From DUSC01 sp964371125 (lineage in GTDB: Bacteria; Pseudomonadota; Alphaproteobacteria; Rhizobiales; Rhizobiaceae): DNA of 22,855 bases. Both the position numbers and the translations under genes were made by a program. Shown here one piece after another: positions 15,985 through 20,874 of the stretch (the stretch's first letter is position 1; every line of letters begins with the position of its first letter). A model generated the notes under the pieces. The model was given only the letters and a program-made list of their open reading frames with translations. It ran no database searches and was not told where the DNA came from. The stretch is taken from positions 1 to 22,855 of the forward strand of contig CAYJMY010000060.1 in NCBI GenBank assembly GCA_964371125.1, in the 5' to 3' direction.

Positions 15985-16286
15985 TTGCCAGGTGCCTCCG
16001 GACCCCGCCTGGAGGTGCTAACCCCCAGGGCTTGATTCGAGACTATCGCGCCGCGTTAAGCAGCGAGACGTGCCTCAGCATAGTTGTCGTTGGCAACTAT
16101 AAGGTTAGCCCGATAACGGTGGTACAATGCCGGGCAAAAGTCCGATCTTTACACCCTCGTCGATCCTGTTTCGCCCCCAGCAGAAGCCGTCGCTCCGGCG
16201 GTTTCTGGTGGAGGCGCCGGGTACCGCCCCCGGGTCCGAATGGCTTATTACATCGGCCGTTTATCGCCATAGTCAGGCAAGCTGAC
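15985..16286 (-). ncRNA. ssrA: tmRNA (ssrA), circularly permuted two-piece alphaproteobacterial form
   Basis: tmRNA rescues stalled ribosomes and adds a degradation tag. Reading the minus strand, the acceptor piece comes first (about 16286 to 16206). It has a GTCAG/CTGAC hairpin, a T-arm CCGGG-GGCGGTA-CCCGG, then CGCCTCC and an encoded ACCA ending at 16206. A 27-base intervening loop (16205-16179) is presumably excised. The coding piece starts at 16178 with GGGGGCGAAACAGGATCGAC, and its GGGGGCG pairs with CGCCTCC to form the acceptor stem. The tag frame is at 16094-16056. GCTAACC/GGTTAGC and a wobble-rich 10-bp stem (15992-16018) close the 3' part. The outer ends are approximate. This gene order (acceptor before coding) is the permuted one. 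Confidence 0.93.
16056..16094 (-). other. tmRNA tag reading frame: ANDNYAEARLAA-stop
   Basis: Codons GCC AAC GAC AAC TAT GCT then GAG GCA CGT CTC GCT GCT, ending TAA, encode the 12-residue proteolysis tag. The resume codon is GCC (Ala). ANDNY at the start suits SspB binding, and the C-terminal LAA is the ClpX recognition end. Confidence 0.95.
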
Positions 16287-16292
16287 GGGACG

Positions 16293-16321
16293 AATATAGG
16301 GAGGGCAAGGGCGGATGTGAA
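16293..16321 (-). promoter_or_regulatory. ssrA promoter
   Basis: On the minus strand, -35 TTCACA (16321-16316) and -10 TATATT (16298-16293) are 17 bases apart; each differs from the sigma70 consensus at one position. The predicted start is near 16286, just ahead of the acceptor-piece hairpin. Confidence 0.65.
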
Positions 16322-16371
16322 GCCTCGGCGAGTGACTTTCCGAGCGACGGCGAATTCTCCTCGCCAAGACG

Positions 16372-16409
16372 CACGATGCCGCGAAACGTATCCGTTTCGC
16401 GGCATCGTG
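16372..16409 (-). terminator. Perfect 17-bp stem-loop downstream of the octapeptide-repeat gene
   Basis: CACGATGCCGCGAAACG and its exact reverse complement flank a 4-base loop (16389-16392). It lies 58 bases past the repeat-protein stop and 51 bases before the ssrA -35 box, so it probably insulates ssrA from upstream transcription. Only a short TCTT follows on the minus strand. Confidence 0.6.
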
Positions 16410-16466
16410 GAGTCCTGGCGACCACAGGTCGGGCGAGGCGAGAGGCGCGCGGACGCGCCACCGATC

Positions 16467-17605
16467 TCAGAACTCCAGGTAGGCAGCCATCAGCGCTTCG
16501 ACCTGGGAATTGTTCATCGCCTGGATCTGGGCCTCGGTGAAAGCCGTGACCTGATCCTGGGTAAGGCCCGAGATGTCGTCGGCAGACAGGCCGGTTATGG
16601 CCTTTGTGGAGATCGCCGCGATGTCGCCGGTGGAGAATGCCGCCAGGTCCTCAGTCACCATCGCGTCGATCTGGGCACTGCTGAGCGCCGCCGTCTGCGC
16701 CTCGGTGAAGGCTCCGACCTGATCGGCGGTCATGGCGTCGACCTGGGTTGCGGTGAGGCCGGCGGCCGCCTTCGTGCTGAGCGCCGCGACCTGGTCGGTG
16801 GTGAGGGCGCCGATCTGGTCGGTCGACATCGCCCCGACCTGGGCTGCGGTGAGGGCGCCGACCTGGGCGGTCGACAGCGCGCCGACCTGGTCGGTGGTCA
16901 TGGCGGCGATCTGCGTCGTCTTCATGCCGGCGATCTGGCCGGTGGTCAGCGCGCCGANNNNNNNNNNNNNNNNNNNNNNNNNNNNNNNNNNNNNNNNNNN
17001 NNNNNNNNNNNNNNNNNNNNNNNNNNNNNNNNNNNNNNNNNNNNNNNNNNNNNNNNNGCGGCGATCTGCGTCGTCTTCATGCCGGCGATCTGGCCGGTGG
17101 TCAGCGCGCCGAGCTGGTCGGTCGACAGCGCGGCGACGGCATCATTGGAAAGGCCGGAGATCGCCTTCGCGGAAATGGCGGCGATCTCGTCGGTGGAAAA
17201 TTCGGCGATCTCGGTGGCATCGACGGTCGCCATCTGCGCCGCCGTCAGGCCGGAGACCTGATCGGCGGTAAGGGCCGCGATCTGGTCGACCGTCAGCGTG
17301 TCGAGCTGCGTGGCGGAGAGGGCCGCGACCTGCGTCTTGCCAAGGCTGGCGATCTTGGTCGCGTCGATCACCGCGAGCTGTTCAGCGGTGAGGCCCTTCA
17401 TTGAGGCGGCGGAAATCGAGCCGAGCTGTTCTTCGCTCAGGGCTTCGAGGTCTCCGGTCTCGATGGCGGCGACCTGGGTCGCGCTCAGAGCGCCGATCTG
17501 GGGCGTGCTCAGGGCCTGCATGTCCTCGGTGGTGAAGGCGGTGATCGCCGCCGTGGACAGGTTGCGGATCTGGGCTACGGACAGAGAAGAAACGATCGAA
17601 GTCAT
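16467..17605 (-). CDS. Octapeptide-repeat protein (about 40 x 8 residues), interrupted by an assembly gap
   Basis: This protein consists almost wholly of eight-residue repeats of the type S/T-x-x-Q-V/I-x-A-L, for example STPQIGAL, SATQVAAI, TTDQVGAL, STAQVGAL and STDQIGAL. The start is ATG 17605 (MTSIVSSL) and the end is NNSQVEAL then MAAYLEF. A run of 100 N (16958-17057) breaks it, and the flanking frames differ as written. Both gap edges carry the same 55 bases; merging them restores one frame of 327 residues, exactly 40 octads plus 7, with no insertion or deletion. No signal peptide, cysteine or catalytic motif is seen. Position 5 and position 8 are hydrophobic, position 7 is mostly Ala. 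The fold (solenoid or helical array) and function are unknown. Confidence 0.8.
16903..16957. repeat. 55-bp sequence at the left edge of the 100-N gap
   Basis: This is identical base for base to 17058-17112 on the other side of the gap. It encodes part of the octapeptide array (TTGQIAGM-KTTQIA). It is most likely the same genomic segment present at both contig ends. Confidence 0.9.
16958..17057. other. Assembly gap (100 N)
   Basis: Exactly 100 N is a conventional placeholder length. Because both edges are the same 55 bases, the true gap may be negative, meaning the contigs overlap. Confidence 0.95.
17058..17112. repeat. 55-bp sequence at the right edge of the 100-N gap
   Basis: This is the exact copy of 16903-16957. 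The offset of 155 bases corresponds to the frame difference between the two halves of the repeat gene. Confidence 0.9.
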
Positions 17606-17616
17606 GAGGGCCGCCT

Positions 17617-17736
17617 TCAGCGTTGCTCGAATACGATGTCATGCCCCTGCCAGCAGCCGCGCGCCGAGACCTGGAGCCATCGCTCCGCGGAGTCAGCCGC
17701 GTCTTGCGCCTGCTGACGGCTCGATCGCTTGAACAT
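17617..17736 (-). CDS. Possible 39-residue peptide upstream of the repeat-protein gene
   Basis: ATG 17736 opens a frame beginning MFKRSSRQQAQDAADSAERW, continuing LQVSARGCWQGHDIVFEQR and stopping 11 bases before the repeat-protein ATG. Codon third positions are mostly G/C and the composition is protein-like. There is no clear ribosome site, and the open frame extends upstream to 17835 without an ATG, so it may be the remnant of a longer gene. No family is recognised. Confidence 0.22.
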   Translation of the reverse strand: MFKRSSRQQAQDAADSAERWLQVSARGCWQGHDIVFEQR

Positions 17737-17982
17737 GACCGCGATCGGCAACCGGCATTCGAGCGCACTGTCGGACGCAACCAGATACTTGGTGGGCGCA
17801 TGGCTCTCTTGCAGGAGCCGGGCAGCGGAAGCGCATCATGCCTTCAGAGCGCAATGTGCTCTGCTTCCTCCGCCTGATGGACGGTCCTCCTGCCAGCGCA
17901 GGGAGATCGCCGGGCCCGGCTGCAAGGCGCCTGCTGGCGGCTTTGGAGCGTAGGCCTTGCCGTTAAAATAGTCCGGGAGATT

Positions 17983-17997
17983 TTAATTTTGGCTTAA
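17983..17997 (+). promoter_or_regulatory. CtrA-type box TTAA-N7-TTAAC
   Basis: TTAA-TTTTGGC-TTAA is followed by C, the full consensus on the plus strand. It lies in a small A/T-rich island 378 bases upstream of the repeat-protein start (minus) and about 45 bases before an AGGAAG-preceded ATG at 18043 (plus). Which gene it controls is unclear. Confidence 0.5.
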
Positions 17998-18136
17998 CAG
18001 CCCGTTAGCGTTCACATCCGGACGACCGCCAGGAAGCGCGACATGGGGGAAGCCACCGCGCGCGGCGCGCCAGCGAAAACGCGAGCGGCGGCGTGTCGGG
18101 AACGAACTGGAACCTGTGCAGGAAGGTCCGCATGCG

Positions 18137-18150
18137 GGCCCTTGCGGGCC
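18137..18150 (-). terminator. Short hairpin with GNRA loop after the membrane-protein stop
   Basis: On the minus strand GGCCC-GCAA-GGGCC follows the TGA at 18151 directly. Five G/C pairs are capped by a GCAA tetraloop. It may stabilise or terminate the transcript; no T-tract follows. Confidence 0.35.
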
Positions 18151-18621
18151 TCACGACGTGTCGGGCGGCGGCCGGCGGCCACGCGCGGCGGGGAGCCGGA
18201 AGACGAGGAACACGGGGAGGATCACGGGGAGGATCACCGGGGGGAGCGCCGGCAGGCCGGGCGCGCCGCCGGGGCCGGGCCTTTCGCCGGCGGGGCGGCC
18301 GGCGGCACCCGCGAGCACGCCGAGCAGGGCGGCGAGCAGGCGCAGGCGGAGCGCGAGGAGCGCCGCATCGGCGGGGCTGCCGCCGAGGCCGGGCGGCTCG
18401 TCGAAACACGGCCAGTCCGTTTCGGTCACCCCGGCGACGAACGTCTCCGTCGCCCCGGCGACGAAGGCCCGCGCGATTCTCTCGGCCCGCCACAGGATGG
18501 CGAGCACGAGGAAGCGGACGGGCAGGGAGCGGGCGGCGGCGCGCTCGGCGAGGAGCGCCAGGGCGACGAGCGTCGCCGCGATGGCCCGCAGCGTCCGCCT
18601 GTCCGTGAATGCACCCTCCAT
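18151..18621 (-). CDS. Hypothetical hydrophobic protein
   Basis: This 156-residue protein is not recognised as any family. ATG 18621 has GGAGG with ideal spacing, and nearly every codon ends in G or C, which marks this strand and frame as the real one over the long highly charged frames on the opposite strand. Hydrophobic stretches lie near residues 13-45 (IAATLVALALLAERAAARS then FLVLAILW), 84-105 (a Leu/Ala-rich segment) and 125-142 (PPVILPVILPVFLVF), with a Gly/Pro-rich linker between. It is probably membrane associated with two to four segments. The C-terminus is short and basic. Confidence 0.65.
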   Translation of the reverse strand: MEGAFTDRRTLRAIAATLVALALLAERAAARSLPVRFLVLAILWRAERIARAFVAGATETFVAGVTETDWPCFDEPPGLGGSPADAALLALRLRLLAALLGVLAGAAGRPAGERPGPGGAPGLPALPPVILPVILPVFLVFRLPAARGRRPPPDTS

Positions 18622-19171
18622 CGCCGCGCCTCCGTTGGCCGCGGCGATTCTAGGGCGGGTTTTTCGGCAGGGGGATAAAACCGTGGGCGGATCGCAGCCG
18701 GAATCGCGGAAGGCGTTGATTTCGTTGAAGGGGGGCGGCGGATCTTATCCCCGCATCGCCGGCGCCGGAACGAGCGTGGCGCGGCGGAGGCGGTGGGCGG
18801 GGGCGCGGACGCGTCGGGAGTGGCGGGGAGTGGTCGAGAGCAGCGGCGGGAAGGCGCCCAATTTCAGTCTTCAGGAAGAGGCCCGCATGTTCCTGAAAGC
18901 AGCCCCTGCACTGAGATCACTTGTTCGTATTACTGGAAGACGATGCTGACGAAGCCCCACGCATTGACATAGTCACATATATCAATGTTCCCGCCTGAGA
19001 CGATGTGGATTGATTCACTCTCAAGTTGCATGAGCTCCAGCTATCAGCGATGATTGTCACCGCGAAAGCGTGGGGACGCGAATTTGCCAAATTCACATCT
19101 TGTAGGAAGCAAGCTTGTTGCATTTTACCTTAGCAATGGAGATAGGGCGATAGTTCGCCTGGGCCGCTTCC
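18622..19171. other. 550-base transition from core chromosome to island; no confident gene
   Basis: The left part (to about 18865) is very GC-rich. From there the DNA becomes visibly richer in A/T with mixed codon-like usage, continuing through the three-gene cassette. No clear promoter for the cassette is seen: TTGTTG near 19115 lacks a matched -10. One 33-residue frame lies on the minus strand at 18930-19031. ATGGAGATAGGGCGATAG at 19136 resembles a sequence at 22785 beyond the cassette. Confidence 0.6.
18930..19031 (-). CDS. Possible 33-residue peptide or gene fragment at the island edge
   Basis: ATG 19031 is preceded by GGAG. The frame begins MQLESESIHIVSGGNIDIC and continues DYVNAWGFVSIVFQ. 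The pattern looks like the C-terminal strand-rich end of a larger protein and has no frame upstream (a TAG lies just before), so it may be a truncated relic in the island. No family is recognised. Confidence 0.22.
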   Translation of the reverse strand: MQLESESIHIVSGGNIDICDYVNAWGFVSIVFQ

Positions 19172-20368
19172 ATGCTTGATGGCCCCCATTTTTCTAAAGT
19201 GTGTGGCGGTGGCGATAGCGCCCGGCTTGACGTGCTGTTTGTCCACGGCTTGACCGGCGATCCGTTCGATACATGGACTTCTGGGGTTGAGCAGGAATAC
19301 TGGCCGAAATGGCTATGCGAGGAACTAGAGGGCGTATCGGTCTACGCCCTGGGGTATCCCGCCAGCATCTTCGGAAAATGGGCCAAGAAGGAGATGAACC
19401 TCCACGAGCGGGCAGGCAATATGCTGGAACATCTTGCGTCCGGCGGTATCGGGGCGAAACCGATTGCCCTAGTCTGCCATAGTCTCGGCGGCATCCTCGT
19501 GAAGGAAATGCTCCGCACGTCGAATGAATGCGCCGACGAGGGCTGGAAGGCAATCGCCGGGCAAACTCGTCTTTCAGTCTTTATGGCGACGCCGCACAAG
19601 GGTGCTTCTCTGGCGTCGGCGGTGAAGCTGATTGTGCCGCGGCTCGCCTCGTCTCATGTGGACCTTTTAACGAATGACAGTGGTTACCTGACCAGCCTTA
19701 ACCAGTCCTACCGCGATCTCGCAACCAGCGCCGGCATTGCGACGGTTGCTTACTACGAGAAGTATAAGACCAAGGATGCCGGTTTCATTGTCTCAGAAGA
19801 TAGCGCCGACCCGGGTGTCGGCAAGACGCGGCCGGTGGCAGTGGATGCCGACCACATCTCCATTTGCAAACCTGCCGGCCGGACTGATCTCATATTCACG
19901 TCGTTGTGCCGCCATTTGAAGGCCGTTCTGAAGCAATGTCCTGTACCAGCGCTGGAAGATGGCGCGTTCGATTCATTTGCCCCGGACGATTACAGCGCGG
20001 GTTCTGGGTCAGATCGGCGTGACCTGCTGCAAAAGCTGATTGATGCAGGCCGGGAGCATGAATACCAGAAAGCCAACAGTCTCCAGAACAAGTTTGCACA
20101 GCGCTATTATAAGCTGGGCCTCCATACGGAAGCCAAGACCAAGAGCGACGCTGTGCTATCCGCCGTGGAGCAGCGGTTCACGACGCATGTCTATGGCGGC
20201 AAAATCTGCAAAGGTGCGACCGACGATGAAATCGCTGCCGCCTTGCAGGCTCATGTCATCGATCCAATGTGTGGCGGCAAAGGAAGGGATCATTTAAGCC
20301 CGACAGCCATTTTGCAGGCGCTCTATTTTCTCACGGAGCAGTGCTACATTCAGTGGGACGCGGCATGA
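19172..20368 (+). CDS. Alpha/beta-hydrolase effector of an ABC-three-component (ABC-3C) system
   Basis: This 398-residue protein has two parts. Residues 18-255 form a lipase/esterase-like alpha/beta-hydrolase of the DUF676/PGAP1-like kind: oxyanion segment LFVHGLTGDPFDTW (22-35), nucleophile elbow CHSLGG (Ser104), ATPHKGA (139-145), the acid region FIVSEDSADPGVG (205-217) and His228 in DADHISICKP. Residues about 280-398 form a separate helical domain (RRDLLQKLIDAGREHEYQ, GATDDEIAAALQAHVIDPM, SPTAILQALYFLTEQCYI) that matches the position and character of ABC-3C C-terminal domains. The ATG is the only in-frame start after an upstream TAG, with a weak ribosome site. Its stop overlaps the next start as ATGA. 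Composition differs from the chromosomal neighbours. The ABC-3C role is inferred from architecture and context. Confidence 0.83.
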   Translation: MLDGPHFSKVCGGGDSARLDVLFVHGLTGDPFDTWTSGVEQEYWPKWLCEELEGVSVYALGYPASIFGKWAKKEMNLHERAGNMLEHLASGGIGAKPIALVCHSLGGILVKEMLRTSNECADEGWKAIAGQTRLSVFMATPHKGASLASAVKLIVPRLASSHVDLLTNDSGYLTSLNQSYRDLATSAGIATVAYYEKYKTKDAGFIVSEDSADPGVGKTRPVAVDADHISICKPAGRTDLIFTSLCRHLKAVLKQCPVPALEDGAFDSFAPDDYSAGSGSDRRDLLQKLIDAGREHEYQKANSLQNKFAQRYYKLGLHTEAKTKSDAVLSAVEQRFTTHVYGGKICKGATDDEIAAALQAHVIDPMCGGKGRDHLSPTAILQALYFLTEQCYIQWDAA

Positions 20369-20874
20369 GCGGTCGGCTCTGGTATCCCCAGCTTGATGTT
20401 TACGATGCGATCCGGCGGATTGGCGGATTGCTGACGTTCTGGAGTGCGGATGTCGCGCCTTCGCCAGAGCGGCTATTCATCGCCGATTTCTACCTTGCAA
20501 ACCCACCGCTCCTGCACAAGACGCATATGACGCGCGAGGTACGGAACGAATTCAACGGGCTTGGAATCTCGCGACCGGAGAAGGCCTTTATCAGCTATCC
20601 GTCGCCGCCAATCCTGTTTCAGAAGATGGACGAGGTTCAGCGCCAGGCGTTCAGGACGCTGACAGGTAAGGGACTGATCGACCTGCCGAAACTTGAAAAA
20701 GGTACGGTGTCGCCCTCTGCCGCCGGCTTAGAGCTTTTTGAAGATCGTTTCGTCCCGCTCTTTGGCGAGGCCGAACGCAAGGTCGCCGTATTTATCGCCG
20801 ACTCGTTTTCGCTTGCAGACAAAGAAATTGGGGCTTTGCGTCGGAGCACGGGCCTGAGAAGGGTGGTCCGGTGA
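20365..20874 (+). CDS. ABC-3C system middle component
   Basis: This 169-residue soluble protein sits between effector and ATPase, overlapping both by four bases (ATGA at its start, GTGA at its end). It contains DVYDAIRRIGGLL at 11-23, LFIADFYLANPPLL at 37-50, RPEKAFISYPSPPILFQKM at 70-88 and a helix-turn-like AFRTLTGKGLIDL at 95-107. It ends in a basic tail (ALRRSTGLRRVVR). The size, fold hints (a winged-helix-like core) and position match the middle components of ABC-3C systems, thought to bridge the ATPase and effector. No catalytic motif is present. Identification rests on context plus the general sequence pattern. Confidence 0.75.
   Translation: MSGRLWYPQLDVYDAIRRIGGLLTFWSADVAPSPERLFIADFYLANPPLLHKTHMTREVRNEFNGLGISRPEKAFISYPSPPILFQKMDEVQRQAFRTLTGKGLIDLPKLEKGTVSPSAAGLELFEDRFVPLFGEAERKVAVFIADSFSLADKEIGALRRSTGLRRVVR

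Larger units (their letters stand above)
17606..18150. other. 545-base region without a confident gene
   Basis: This stretch lies between the octapeptide-repeat gene and the 156-residue membrane protein. It holds a CtrA-type box (17983-17997), a hairpin (18137-18150) and only short, unconvincing open frames. One minus-strand frame reads through about 72 codons (17835-17617) without a good start. Confidence 0.6.

Noticed and set aside
16017..16109. Riboswitch or leader RNA on the plus strand upstream of a small peptide
   Set aside because: The pairing segments are explained by the tmRNA coding piece on the minus strand.
15972..17261. Long plus-strand frame of more than 400 codons
   Set aside because: It runs antisense through the tmRNA gene and the octapeptide-repeat gene and even spans the N gap. 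Its composition is that of a shadow frame.
16467..17605. Octad gene as two separate or frameshifted genes
   Set aside because: The frame difference disappears when the identical 55-bp gap edges are merged, so the split is an assembly effect.
16467..17605. CRISPR array or DNA-level repeat array
   Set aside because: The 24-bp units vary by codon and conserve amino-acid pattern, with no spacers. It is a protein repeat.
18005..18133. 42-residue minus-strand frame directly after the hydrophobic protein
   Set aside because: It has only a weak ribosome site, no recognisable pattern, and overlaps the hairpin region. Support is too thin.
18043..18678. Plus-strand charged protein starting at an ATG with AGGAAG upstream and a CtrA box before it
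   Set aside because: It is antisense to the 156-residue frame, whose codons end almost always in G/C. The plus frame is low-complexity Glu/Gly/Arg.
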